From: Marinarcus sediminis | GTDB lineage: Bacteria > Campylobacterota > Campylobacteria > Campylobacterales > Arcobacteraceae | Length of the DNA: 64,000 nt | NCBI RefSeq assembly: GCF_048571275.1 | Contig: NZ_CP182357.1 | Span: forward strand, 2,170,001-2,234,000 | Reading direction: 5' to 3' | Part shown: positions 1 to 8,614 of the stretch, piece after piece | Layout of the letters: each line of letters begins with the position of its first letter | How positions within the stretch are numbered: the first letter of the stretch is position 1 | The notes under the pieces: model-generated | Told to the model about the DNA's origin: nothing | Database searches by the model: none | The model's input: the letters and a program-made list of their open reading frames with translations, nothing else | Made by a program: the position numbers and the translations under genes

Positions 1-1209
1 TCTTTTAATCTTTATCCCATCAACAGAGTCTCAACTACGATTGAAAAGTATGGAGAGTGGAACGTTGGTTTAGTCAATCAAGAAACGATGGGAAATATCA
101 CTGATTTTGACGACGTGGAGAGTATGGAAATCATTCGATATATTGGAAGACCTACAGAGTCTCATCAATTGACACAAGGGATATGGAGAACATGGAGTTT
201 ATCTGGTTTAGAGTGTATAGATTTAAAAAAATCTGTCAAAGATGGAATGATTGTATTAAGAGTTGAAGGTCCTAAAGGCTTAAGAGTTGGACGAACCAAA
301 CAGATGATGCAGTGGGATATAGGTTACGGGAAATTTGGTTTTGGATTGTCCTATCGACCAAGATTAGAATTGACTTATACCATAGAACCCACAACCACTG
401 TTTTATACCCTAAAAGTGTCTGTACTGTTTCCAAGCAGGCAATAAAAGATGATGAAATAACAGCAGGTTATGATAAAGATGGACATAAAATATATTCAAC
501 TTTTGAGTTTAATTTGTCTTCTTTACCTCCTTACAATGACACCATGATTACCCGTGTTTACTTTGAACTCAATTCAACAAAAATCTACATTAAAGATGAT
601 ATTCGATTTCATTTAGAATTTATTGACGCCACCATCAATAAAGATTATGAGGCCTTAACCCACAGGGAAGTTATCCAAAATATTGGTTATGATGTCAGTG
701 CCACTGAACTTAAGAACAATCAAACACAATATTTTGTTTTTGATTCATTTTCCGAAATTATTTTAAATGAGAAATTAAAAGAGAAAGCCGATATAACCTT
801 GGTTTTAAAACCAACATCTGCACAAAAAGTCATTAAAGACAAAAGTGTCTCTTGGGAGATCAGTAACCATAATTTAAGCCCAAAATTGGTTGTTGAACAT
901 ATTCCTAAAAGAAGATACCCTGTCAGTAAAGTCAATAATGCTCAACTCATTATGGAAGCTGGAAAAATAAAAGTAATGTGGGAAAATCCAAAAGAGAGCG
1001 ATTTTGTTGGAGCTAAAGTCATTAAAAATGCTTTTAGAAAGCCTCTTTCTCCTCAAGATGGTCAAAAACTTTATGCAGGAACAGACAATTATACTTACGA
1101 TGATTTTGGAGCAAAAGATATTGATAAGTATTATGCAATTTTTACCTATGATGATGTTCCAAACTATTCCGAACCTATTATTTTAGAGTATAAAGCCAAA
1201 TTAAGTTAA
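1..1209 (+). CDS. Partial beta-rich protein with FN3-like C-terminal domain
   Basis: The reading frame is open from base 1, so the 5' end lies outside the window; the first ATG at 88 is probably internal. The visible part looks like beta-sandwich modules. One ends near the motif SYRPRLELTY. A second runs from about TTTVLYPKS to SPKLVVEH and resembles DNRLRE/disaggregatase-like carbohydrate-binding folds. The last 90 residues look like a fibronectin type III repeat (pattern SPQDGQKLYAGT ... DKYYAIFTYDDVPNYSEP). No catalytic motif or membrane segment is visible. By analogy with other modular FN3 proteins it may be exported or structural, but no signal peptide can be checked here. Function unknown. 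Confidence 0.7.
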   Translation, partial: SFNLYPINRVSTTIEKYGEWNVGLVNQETMGNITDFDDVESMEIIRYIGRPTESHQLTQGIWRTWSLSGLECIDLKKSVKDGMIVLRVEGPKGLRVGRTKQMMQWDIGYGKFGFGLSYRPRLELTYTIEPTTTVLYPKSVCTVSKQAIKDDEITAGYDKDGHKIYSTFEFNLSSLPPYNDTMITRVYFELNSTKIYIKDDIRFHLEFIDATINKDYEALTHREVIQNIGYDVSATELKNNQTQYFVFDSFSEIILNEKLKEKADITLVLKPTSAQKVIKDKSVSWEISNHNLSPKLVVEHIPKRRYPVSKVNNAQLIMEAGKIKVMWENPKESDFVGAKVIKNAFRKPLSPQDGQKLYAGTDNYTYDDFGAKDIDKYYAIFTYDDVPNYSEPIILEYKAKLS

Positions 1210-1222
1210 AAACTTAATTTGG
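1196..1222 (+). terminator. Stem-loop at end of the FN3-like gene
   Basis: A perfect 12-bp inverted repeat (CCAAATTAAGTT / AACTTAATTTGG) with a 3-base loop overlaps the stop codon. It lacks a long T-tract, so it is a terminator-like hairpin rather than a textbook one. Confidence 0.5.
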
Positions 1223-1253
1223 TCTCCTATTTGCAATTTTAAAACCGAATCGC

Positions 1254-1259
1254 TATAAT
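1254..1259 (+). promoter_or_regulatory. -10 box TATAAT for the gamma carbonic anhydrase-like gene
   Basis: A TATAAT lies 28 bases before the ATG at 1287, followed by an AGGA ribosome-binding site. No -35 box is obvious, as is usual in Campylobacterota. Confidence 0.5.
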
Positions 1260-1286
1260 ATTTCTAAACAGATTATAGGATTTTTT

Positions 1287-1805
1287 ATGCTCATAAAATT
1301 TAAAGAATTTTCTCCCCAAATAGCCCCCACTGCTTGGATTGCACCCAGTGCTGATTTAATAGGAAACATACAAATTGCAGAAGAGTCTTCTGTGTGGTTT
1401 GGCTGTGTCTTAAGAGCCGATGTCAATCAAATTATTATTGGTAAAAGAAGCAATATTCAAGATCTCTCTATGATACACACCGATCTTGACATTCCTGCCA
1501 TTATTGGTGATGATGTCACTATTGGACATAAAGTTATGCTTCATGGCTGTACTATTGGCAATGGTTGCCTCATTGGAATGAGTGCAACTGTTTTAGATGG
1601 TGCAGAAATTGGAGAAGGAAGTATTGTTGGTGCAAATTCACTGGTAACTGCAGGAAAAAAATTCCCTCCTCACTCTTTGATTATGGGAACACCTGCTAAA
1701 GTGGTTAAACAACTTGACACCAAAGATGTTGAAGGATTAATCCATCATGCTGCTCATTATGTAAAATATAAAAACGATTTTGAAGATATTACCGTTTTAA
1801 GCTGA
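1287..1805 (+). CDS. Gamma carbonic anhydrase family protein (left-handed beta helix)
   Basis: This 172-aa protein is built from hexapeptide repeats typical of the YrdA/CaiE/gamma carbonic anhydrase family. Three histidines sit at the zinc-ligand positions: H64 in SMIHTD, and H81 and H86 in IGHKVMLHG. R43 and D45 in the VLRAD motif match the conserved trimer-interface pair. Length and the ending (GTPAKVVKQL) are typical. Many family members bind metal but have no proven carbonic anhydrase activity, so the enzymatic call is tentative. The 3' end overlaps the convergent CheW-like gene by 9 bases. Confidence 0.9.
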   Translation: MLIKFKEFSPQIAPTAWIAPSADLIGNIQIAEESSVWFGCVLRADVNQIIIGKRSNIQDLSMIHTDLDIPAIIGDDVTIGHKVMLHGCTIGNGCLIGMSATVLDGAEIGEGSIVGANSLVTAGKKFPPHSLIMGTPAKVVKQLDTKDVEGLIHHAAHYVKYKNDFEDITVLS

Positions 1806-4409
1806 TTGTTTTAATGCCCCTATCTTTGATATATCTAAAATGGTCAAAAGGTTTTTAGAGTTGCTATCTTGTGGAGGCTGTACAATACTTTGTGCCAACA
1901 TACCTCCACAAATCAAGTGCTCTTCAAAAGGTTTGATGCAATTTGTAGGCACCTTTAAGATTTCCCCTAATCGATCAACAACAATACCAATGGTGTGTTT
2001 ATGACTTGAACCTTGATAGGAAACTAAAACAATATCACTTTTCTCTTTTTCTACTTTGTTTTTAATAAAGGAAGATATATCCAATACGCTTACAATATAC
2101 TTTTTATAAGCAATGGTTCCTTTAAAGTGGTGATCTGATTCCAAAGAGATGGGGGTTTCTAAATTGTCAATGCTTATGGCTTCAACAACTTGAGATGTTT
2201 TAACACCCAGCCATTTAGAACCCACATAAAAAGTGGCAATCTCTTCAACTTCATCTTGTTGCCCTATAGGATAGTTATAGAAGTTATTATAGTAATCTTC
2301 TTTTTTGTTTTGATACGCATTTAACTCTCCCGCTTCTATAAAAACAAAAGCCAAAACATCATTGCTGTATTCATCACTGTTACTTTTGTACTCTCGGTAT
2401 CCAGAAGAGCATTTTGCCCCTATAATATAGTATTTATCATTGTATGGCATTATTTTAGACAGAGATTCTCCCTGATTTAAATTAAAAAAATCACTCTCAA
2501 TTGAGAGAACAGTTCCTTCTTGGTGCAGTGTATTACTTGAACTTAAGATGATTTTACTTTTTTTCTCAACAAAGAGTGAAAAAACACCTTTTTTAACACT
2601 GTTATCTGTTTTAGGTAATGCATCGCAAAGCATTCCCTGAAATTGTGTTTTTGAATCAAAGACGATGGCTATTCCACCCACACAGTGATTTCCTTTGAAA
2701 GAGAAGATAGGAGCACAGTAGATATATGTATTTTTATTGTCGTATAAAAAAGTCTCTTCAAATTCAGAGACACAATACTTAGAAGAGTCTTTAAGGTTTA
2801 ACGAGTCTTTATACCATTGTGTTTGGAGTTTTGTATTGACTCTGTGTGTTTCATTTTCATTGGAAACAGCCAATATGAGACCTTCTGTGTCGTACACAAT
2901 TAAATTGGTGTAAACAGTATAAAGATTATTGATATATTTTAATATATTGGTTATTTGCTCTTTCTCTTCATCGGTAATCTCTTTTTTATTCAATATGGTT
3001 CTAAAAGTTGAAGTCAAAGCCCACCACCTGCAATCATTGGCTCTTTCATAGAGATTTCTGTCCATAATATCAATGGATAAGGAGGCCAAAAACTCTGCAT
3101 TACTCAAAAGCGAAGAGATAATGGTTTGATTGAGTTTTTCAATAGATGTATTAAAGGAGGCTTTTGTTTTTTCACCGGTGGTTCTGACCTCTCTTAAGAT
3201 AGATCGCGCAAAATCAGCGTTATGTGAAGCGCTGTCTAAAGGCATAACATTCCCATTCCAAACTGCGCGGTCAAGTTCCTCTTGAATCTGTTCTGCTTTT
3301 TCTGGAATTTCCAGTAACTCTTTTTTAAATAAATCCTGATTTTGCATGATTGAAAATAAAATCTCATCTTCAATTTTTACATCATTGATATAAACCTTAA
3401 ATGCACTCTCTAATGGAATCATAATATGTCCCATCCATCCTAAACCATAAAATCCTTCATAACCGTTTGTTTTACAACTCTTAATAATATAATCACGTCC
3501 AGCAAATTGAGTTATTTTAAAAGGTTCATCAACAGCTATATCCAAAGGTGCCCCAAGAGGAATATGGTATTGATCGCTGGAAGCTATGACCGTACAATTT
3601 TTATCCAAAAGCAAAAGGGTCTCTTTGTTGTCTTTGCTCACCAAATGAGAAAAAACCCCTTTCATTTCATTTCCAAATTTAAAACATAAACTTAAAAAAC
3701 CAATAATTTCATCATCGTTGTTTGTTTTTGTTACTTTATACGAATAGACCAGTGATTTGTTATGTTGAGGCAAAAAGTTGTGATATTGGTACGTCTCTAC
3801 ATAATCTTCGTTTGTATTTTTAAGAAGTTCAATTAATTGGGTGTCCGCCTTTGATACACTGTTTGTATCATCCAATTTTGCAACAATATTTCCTTCTTTA
3901 TCAAACAGGACAATATCGTAATACACGCTGTATTTTGCAACATATTCCGAAAATCGCTCTTTGATAACATTGACTTTTTTTGAGTACATCGAGTGCATAA
4001 AATTGTTTTCAGTGCTCTCTTCTGGACTATTTTTACTTTTTAAAGTGTCATAAAAATTCTGAGTATCCAATAAAAAAGTTCGTATGTTGTCATCTGTTGC
4101 TAAAAAGCCAATATCTGCTGTTCTTTCAAAAAGATTACGAATAACGATATCGACAGAAACAGAAGCTTTAGAACTCATCTCATTGACCACTTTTTTTAAA
4201 GTCTCTTGTGCCAATTGATAGATTAAATCCGTTTTTAATTGCGAAAAATTTTCTTTTGTATGACTCATATTGATGCCAGTTGAACCCAATTGGCTCAAAA
4301 GTATGAGTTGATCCCAAGTTTTACTGATATCTTCTAACTCCTCTTTGAATTCACTCACATTTTTCATGTATTCAAAAAGTTCATCAATTTTTTTTCTGTC
4401 TAATTCCAC
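1797..4409 (-). CDS. Soluble double-Cache protein with C-terminal CheW domain
   Basis: An 870-aa protein with a GTG start and an AAGGAAG ribosome-binding site. It has no signal peptide or membrane segment. Residues ~85-345 and ~440-700 are two related sensor units: compare RNLFERTAD near 91-99 with RNLYERAND near 451-459. Both have Cache/PAS-like strands such as YDIVLFDKEGNIVA and TNLIVYDTEGLILAV. Residues ~725-868 form a CheW-like domain (FYVGSKWLGVKTSQVVEAI ... GIVVDRLGEILKVP). CheW domains couple receptors to the CheA kinase, so this is probably a cytoplasmic sensory adaptor for chemotaxis. Cache domains are usually extracytoplasmic, which makes the layout unusual. No che genes lie nearby. 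The domain calls are by eye. Confidence 0.8.
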   Translation of the reverse strand: MELDRKKIDELFEYMKNVSEFKEELEDISKTWDQLILLSQLGSTGINMSHTKENFSQLKTDLIYQLAQETLKKVVNEMSSKASVSVDIVIRNLFERTADIGFLATDDNIRTFLLDTQNFYDTLKSKNSPEESTENNFMHSMYSKKVNVIKERFSEYVAKYSVYYDIVLFDKEGNIVAKLDDTNSVSKADTQLIELLKNTNEDYVETYQYHNFLPQHNKSLVYSYKVTKTNNDDEIIGFLSLCFKFGNEMKGVFSHLVSKDNKETLLLLDKNCTVIASSDQYHIPLGAPLDIAVDEPFKITQFAGRDYIIKSCKTNGYEGFYGLGWMGHIMIPLESAFKVYINDVKIEDEILFSIMQNQDLFKKELLEIPEKAEQIQEELDRAVWNGNVMPLDSASHNADFARSILREVRTTGEKTKASFNTSIEKLNQTIISSLLSNAEFLASLSIDIMDRNLYERANDCRWWALTSTFRTILNKKEITDEEKEQITNILKYINNLYTVYTNLIVYDTEGLILAVSNENETHRVNTKLQTQWYKDSLNLKDSSKYCVSEFEETFLYDNKNTYIYCAPIFSFKGNHCVGGIAIVFDSKTQFQGMLCDALPKTDNSVKKGVFSLFVEKKSKIILSSSNTLHQEGTVLSIESDFFNLNQGESLSKIMPYNDKYYIIGAKCSSGYREYKSNSDEYSNDVLAFVFIEAGELNAYQNKKEDYYNNFYNYPIGQQDEVEEIATFYVGSKWLGVKTSQVVEAISIDNLETPISLESDHHFKGTIAYKKYIVSVLDISSFIKNKVEKEKSDIVLVSYQGSSHKHTIGIVVDRLGEILKVPTNCIKPFEEHLICGGMLAQSIVQPPQDSNSKNLLTILDISKIGALKQSA

Positions 4410-4562
4410 ACTCTCTTCCTTCTTGCAATAAAAATCTGATTAGTATAGCATAAAAAAATTACTATTGTATATTTTATATACACTATTGATGTTTATAAAA
4501 TATAATTTATGAGGCAAAAAAATATACTTAAAGATAAAAAGAGAGTATTATTTTGGGATTTT

Positions 4563-4587
4563 AAGGCTCAAAGATTTTTTGAGCCTT
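4563..4587 (-). terminator. Stem-loop downstream of the dUTPase gene
   Basis: A 10-bp perfect inverted repeat (AAGGCTCAAA / TTTGAGCCTT) with a 5-base loop lies just after the dUTPase stop codon. The rest of the 4410-4593 gap is AT-rich and should hold the promoter of the CheW-like gene. Confidence 0.6.
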
Positions 4588-4593
4588 TAGGTT

Positions 4594-5514
4594 TTAAAAG
4601 TTTTTTTTGTAGTTTTCTTGGAGTTTTTTATAGAGTTCTTCGAAGCTGATGTTATCGACTTTATCTAAAATAGATATCATCACAACATTATCCTCTTTCC
4701 CTTTCCACTCTTTAATGTAGGTTCCCTCTTTGTAACCATTGTCTTGTCTAAATTTATTTAAACAATTTTTACCAATGTAGAGTTTTTGAAGCCAATTGAA
4801 CGATAAGCCAGAAATTTTACAACATCTGAAAAATTGGTCAATAAACCGTTCTATTCCTGAAAAAGAAGGCATATTTCCTGTTGCAATTGCAAGTGAAATG
4901 TAAGAGAGTTTTTCTGCTTCTGTAACCATTAATTTGACATCTACTTCTGAAACTGCTTCATAAATACAGTGAGTATTGACCAAAGAAACCGCTCTTGGCA
5001 CATTGGTTTCTTGTAAAATATAGGACATTAAAAAGTGCCAAATGTCAACCAATTCAACATGAATGTTATCCATATCAGGATCAGCATTGATATTTTTCCA
5101 ATGCTTCCATGGGGTTGATTCAATGAGTTCTGCAACTTCCATGTGAATACATCGTAACCAATTAATCTCTTTAGAAAATTTATTGACACCTAACTCCCAA
5201 TTTTTTCCATTGGTCGAATCATTTAACTCTTTTTGTAATAAAAACATCTCTTCGAGTTTGCTGGGGAAACTTGAAGCTTCTTCAAGAAGTGAAGCCAAAG
5301 GCAAACACTCTTCAACAAGATTATCAAGCACATTATTGGGTGCAGCTTTATCCCCTTTTAAAAGGTGTACAATCAACGAAACAGAATAAGGAACATTCTC
5401 TTTTGATTCCCACTCTAAAATATCATCTGAAGTCACACCAATATACTTTGCAAAATCATCAATGGTTAAAAAACCAAGTGTTTTTACCATATCTTTTAAA
5501 TCTTTATATAACAA
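4594..5514 (-). CDS. dut: dUTP diphosphatase (dimeric, all-alpha) with N-terminal HTH-like extension
   Basis: Residues ~90-306 match the dimeric dUTPase family of Campylobacter (all-alpha NTP pyrophosphatase superfamily, related to MazG). The metal-binding motifs are visible: E126xxE129 in HMEVAELIES and E154xxD157 in VELVDIWHF, plus the family stretch PWKHWKNI. It hydrolyses dUTP to dUMP and PPi, keeping uracil out of DNA. The family is usually about 230 aa; here the first ~85 residues are extra and read like a helix-turn-helix (TIDDFAKYIGVTSDDILEWESKENVPYS). The start is TTG with a good AGGAGA site. It lies 9 bases downstream of the histidine kinase gene, so the two are probably co-transcribed. 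Confidence 0.9.
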   Translation of the reverse strand: MLYKDLKDMVKTLGFLTIDDFAKYIGVTSDDILEWESKENVPYSVSLIVHLLKGDKAAPNNVLDNLVEECLPLASLLEEASSFPSKLEEMFLLQKELNDSTNGKNWELGVNKFSKEINWLRCIHMEVAELIESTPWKHWKNINADPDMDNIHVELVDIWHFLMSYILQETNVPRAVSLVNTHCIYEAVSEVDVKLMVTEAEKLSYISLAIATGNMPSFSGIERFIDQFFRCCKISGLSFNWLQKLYIGKNCLNKFRQDNGYKEGTYIKEWKGKEDNVVMISILDKVDNISFEELYKKLQENYKKNF

Positions 5515-5523
5515 TTTTTTCTC

Positions 5524-6996
5524 CTAATGTAATGGTAATTCAATTTTAAATGAAACACCATCGTTTAAATTTTTTACACTTATAACACCCTTGCAGTGTT
5601 GTTCAATAATTTTTTTACACATATATAGTCCTAAACCTGTCCCATTTTTAGCCGTTTTAGTTGAAAAATAGGGTTCAAATATTTTTTTAATGATTTTTTC
5701 TTTAACGCCACCTGCATTATCTTGAATCTCAATAATTGCATGAGTAGAATTGTAAGAGTGTGTCAAAATAATTTTTCTGTTTTTTATCTTCTTTTCAATC
5801 ATTGCATCACGTGCATTTTTGATAATATTAATCAAAACTTGGATGACTTCATTGCTATGCAAAGAGAGTTTCAGATCGCTTATGGCATTTATTTCTAATT
5901 CAATATTATCCACTTTTAACATATGCTCCAAGAAACCAATGGTTCTTTTAATTAAATCGGCCATAAAAATCTCTTCTTTGGTTTTGTCAGGTTTAAAGAA
6001 ATGTCTAAAATCATCAATGGTTTTAGACATATAATTCAATTGTGTCTCTACATCACTGACAATCTTTTCAACGACTTCATCTGAAAGTTCACCGTTTATC
6101 ATCTTAGTAAAAGGCAATTTTTGAACCAAAACAGAAACGGTTTGCAAAGGTTGACGCCATTGGTGTGCAATCATCGGAATCATTTCACCCATTGCCGCTG
6201 ATTTTGATTGTTCAACCAAAATAGCTTCTTGCTCTTCCATCTCTTTTTTAAGTGTAATGTCCTGTGTTACAGCATCATATCCAATGATATGTTGTTGTTC
6301 ATCATAACGAGGTTCAACTGCTACACTCACCCAATAATGGCTGCCATCTTTTTTAAGATTTTTAAACTCACCTCTCCATGTCATGCCATTTTGTATGGTT
6401 TCCCACATATCTTCAAAATATACATCAGACGTATCAGGATGCCTTACAATACTGTGAGGTTGACCAATAAGTTCTTCGTGAGAGTAACCACAAATATCAC
6501 AAAAAGCTTGTGAAACAGAAGTGATAATGCCCTCGCAATTGGTACTGGATAAAATAAGGTATCTCTCTGCTAAAGTTAAAAGTCTGTTGCCATTATCTGT
6601 GTTGACATAGCTTTGCAAAACAGCAGAGAAATTTTTTTCAAATAGATCTGTAATCTCTTTAATTAACTCATATGATGGTTCATTTAACTCGTAGCAGATA
6701 TAAATCAAAGCATTTTTAAATCCACTGCAAAACAAAAAAAGCTCACCCACTTGAAAATTATTGTGCTTTAAAATAGCAAGCAGTTTATCTATGGTGGGAC
6801 AATCACCACTTTTTTTATTCCCTTTAGCAACATCAATATAGTGGTTAAGAATATGTAAAGCATACTCTTTGATAAAAAAATCATTGCTGATGTTATACTT
6901 GTTTAACAAAAACATCATATCATCATTTTTCAGCCAATGAGCCAAAATTAATGACTTGTTTTTCTCTAATTCTTCAACAAAGATTTTTAATTTCAT
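5524..6996 (-). CDS. PAS-domain sensor histidine kinase
   Basis: A 490-aa soluble kinase. Residues 1-130 are a helical N-terminal region of unknown type. Residues ~140-248 form a PAS domain of the Aer/CetB type (GYSHEELIGQPHSIVRHP ... WRGEFKNLKKDG), a type that often binds FAD or heme. The H-box IAHQWRQPLQ carries the phospho-acceptor H278. The ATPase domain shows the N-box (NIIKNARDAM), G1 (DNAGG) and G2 (GTGLGLY). No membrane segment is seen, so it probably senses an intracellular redox or energy signal. No response regulator gene is adjacent. It sits between a small four-cysteine protein and the dUTPase gene on the same strand. Confidence 0.92.
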   Translation of the reverse strand: MKLKIFVEELEKNKSLILAHWLKNDDMMFLLNKYNISNDFFIKEYALHILNHYIDVAKGNKKSGDCPTIDKLLAILKHNNFQVGELFLFCSGFKNALIYICYELNEPSYELIKEITDLFEKNFSAVLQSYVNTDNGNRLLTLAERYLILSSTNCEGIITSVSQAFCDICGYSHEELIGQPHSIVRHPDTSDVYFEDMWETIQNGMTWRGEFKNLKKDGSHYWVSVAVEPRYDEQQHIIGYDAVTQDITLKKEMEEQEAILVEQSKSAAMGEMIPMIAHQWRQPLQTVSVLVQKLPFTKMINGELSDEVVEKIVSDVETQLNYMSKTIDDFRHFFKPDKTKEEIFMADLIKRTIGFLEHMLKVDNIELEINAISDLKLSLHSNEVIQVLINIIKNARDAMIEKKIKNRKIILTHSYNSTHAIIEIQDNAGGVKEKIIKKIFEPYFSTKTAKNGTGLGLYMCKKIIEQHCKGVISVKNLNDGVSFKIELPLH

Positions 6997-7033
6997 CAGT
7001 CATATACCTTTTATTAAAGTTTTATTCTACCGT

Positions 7034-7207
7034 TTATTTTCTTTGTTTTGGATTATAAAATGTACACTCAATGCCACTGTTTTGTTTAACAACAATAGAG
7101 GGCATAACTTTAGATTTAAAGCCATATGCTTTACAGCCATGTGGTCTGTTTTGTTCCCATGTTACATAATAATGAACACATTTTTGACATACTATTTTCT
7201 CATTCAT
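7034..7207 (-). CDS. Small four-cysteine protein (57 aa), conserved HYYVTW/GFKSK family
   Basis: A short gene upstream of the histidine kinase. The protein has four cysteines (C7, C10, C25, C48) in a zinc-ribbon-like pattern: CQKCVHYYVTW, then PHGCKAYGFKSKVMPS, then NSGIEC. I recognise the layout from small conserved proteins sometimes mislabelled as uracil-DNA glycosylase fragments; the function is unknown. There is no Shine-Dalgarno sequence. A TAAAAT box sits exactly six bases before the ATG, so the mRNA may be leaderless. The gap to the kinase gene is 37 bp, suggesting an operon of this gene, the kinase and dut. Confidence 0.75.
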   Translation of the reverse strand: MNEKIVCQKCVHYYVTWEQNRPHGCKAYGFKSKVMPSIVVKQNSGIECTFYNPKQRK

Positions 7208-7213
7208 AGTGAT

Positions 7214-7219
7214 ATTTTA
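7214..7219 (-). promoter_or_regulatory. -10 box TAAAAT, six bases before an ATG
   Basis: Read on the minus strand, TAAAAT is followed by six bases and then the ATG at 7207. Transcription would start at or very near the start codon. It would serve the small four-cysteine protein and perhaps the downstream kinase and dut. Confidence 0.4.
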
Positions 7220-7370
7220 ACTAAAATCACTGTAATTATGATTAAAAAATGTACATTTTTACACAATAAAAAAGCAACAAGACTTAAATAAAGAAGATAT
7301 CACTTTAAATTAGAGTGAATTAAGGTTCATTGCTATAAAATCTGAAAAAAATAATTTACAAAGGAAAGTG

Positions 7371-8612
7371 ATGTTTGGTTCAGTGTCCAAAAGAGAACTT
7401 AAGATTATAGATGAATATTTTCAACAATATATAGAGTTCACACAATACAAACAAAACAGATTTGAATACATAGAACAAACGGGAAATGCTTCCGTTGATG
7501 AAATGTTTAAAAAATGGAATGTTAAAATCAAAGAGACAGATGCCCATATAAAATCAGATATTAATGTAATTGGTGAAATCGTATTAACAACAGACAAGGT
7601 CAAACAGGGAATATTTAAGTGTAGAGTTAAATCAAATACTAAAAATCCCATGGTTTTAACCCTTAAAAAAACAGTCAATGATATGCTTGATTCTTTAGAG
7701 AAAAAGATGATTGATTTAGAAAATACACTGACCTCTTATGCCAGTGATGATTTTAGACCCAAACTTAAAATTGACCCCACACTAAAAGCGAGAATGCTCT
7801 CTGTAATGACCAGCATAAATAGTTTAGGTGATGCATTAAGCAACGCTGCTAAAATGAATTTATCCAATGGAAAAACTCTGCAAAGCAATGCCAATAAAAT
7901 GACGGCTTCTATGGATAATTTAGCCAATAAAGCCAACGAACAAGCTGCTTCATTGGAACAAACAGCTGCTGCTGTTGAAGAGATTACCTCTATTACAAGA
8001 AACAATGCAAGTAATGCATCACAAATGGCTGATTTGGGCCAAACAGTTAAAAAATCTGTATTTTCTGGACAAGAGTTAGCAAAACAAACGGCAACATCAA
8101 TGGATGAAATCAATGCCAAAGTTGCTGCTATTAGTGAAGCCATAAATATCATTGATCAAATTGCATTCCAAACCAATATTCTTTCACTTAATGCTGCCGT
8201 TGAAGCTGCTACGGCAGGCGAAGCGGGTAAAGGGTTTGCAGTTGTTGCACAAGAGGTAAGAAACTTAGCTACAAGAAGTGCCGATGCTGCCAAAGAGATT
8301 AAAAATTTAGTTGAAGATGCCAATCAAAAAGCCAATGAAGGAAAAAATATTTCTGATTCAATGATAAGCGGTTACGAAACACTCAATACGCATATTTCTG
8401 AAACCATTCATCTTATTGAAAATGTCTCTTCGGCTTCTAAAGAGCAGATGTTGGGTATTGAACAAATTAATGATGCCGTTTCTATGCTTGACCGTGTTAC
8501 TCAAGAGAATGCAAATGAAGCAAACAATACAACCAAAATTGCAAATGACGTTGAATTATTGGCACACAATTTAGTTGATGAAGCCAATAGTAAAAAATTT
8601 AATCAGGAATAA
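7371..8612 (+). CDS. Soluble methyl-accepting chemotaxis protein
   Basis: A 413-aa chemoreceptor without any membrane segment. The ATG at 7371 is preferred over the GTG three bases earlier because the AAGGAAA site is better spaced. Residues ~1-130 have no domain I recognise. Residues ~150-405 are the methyl-accepting coiled coil, with the hairpin tip DQIAFQTNILSLNAAVEAA and the following AGKGFAVVAQEVRNLA, which bind CheW and CheA. Alanine/glutamate/glutamine-rich helices provide methylation sites (NEQAASLEQTAAAVEEI). It is followed after 2 bp by a PAS protein, an arrangement like CetA/CetB energy taxis. C. jejuni CetA has a membrane anchor; this protein does not. Confidence 0.92.
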   Translation: MFGSVSKRELKIIDEYFQQYIEFTQYKQNRFEYIEQTGNASVDEMFKKWNVKIKETDAHIKSDINVIGEIVLTTDKVKQGIFKCRVKSNTKNPMVLTLKKTVNDMLDSLEKKMIDLENTLTSYASDDFRPKLKIDPTLKARMLSVMTSINSLGDALSNAAKMNLSNGKTLQSNANKMTASMDNLANKANEQAASLEQTAAAVEEITSITRNNASNASQMADLGQTVKKSVFSGQELAKQTATSMDEINAKVAAISEAINIIDQIAFQTNILSLNAAVEAATAGEAGKGFAVVAQEVRNLATRSADAAKEIKNLVEDANQKANEGKNISDSMISGYETLNTHISETIHLIENVSSASKEQMLGIEQINDAVSMLDRVTQENANEANNTTKIANDVELLAHNLVDEANSKKFNQE

Positions 8613-8614
8613 AA

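Noticed and set aside
5819..6513. Open frames antisense to the histidine kinase gene
   Set aside because: They mirror the kinase coding frame, have no start signals and encode low-complexity hydrophobic sequence.
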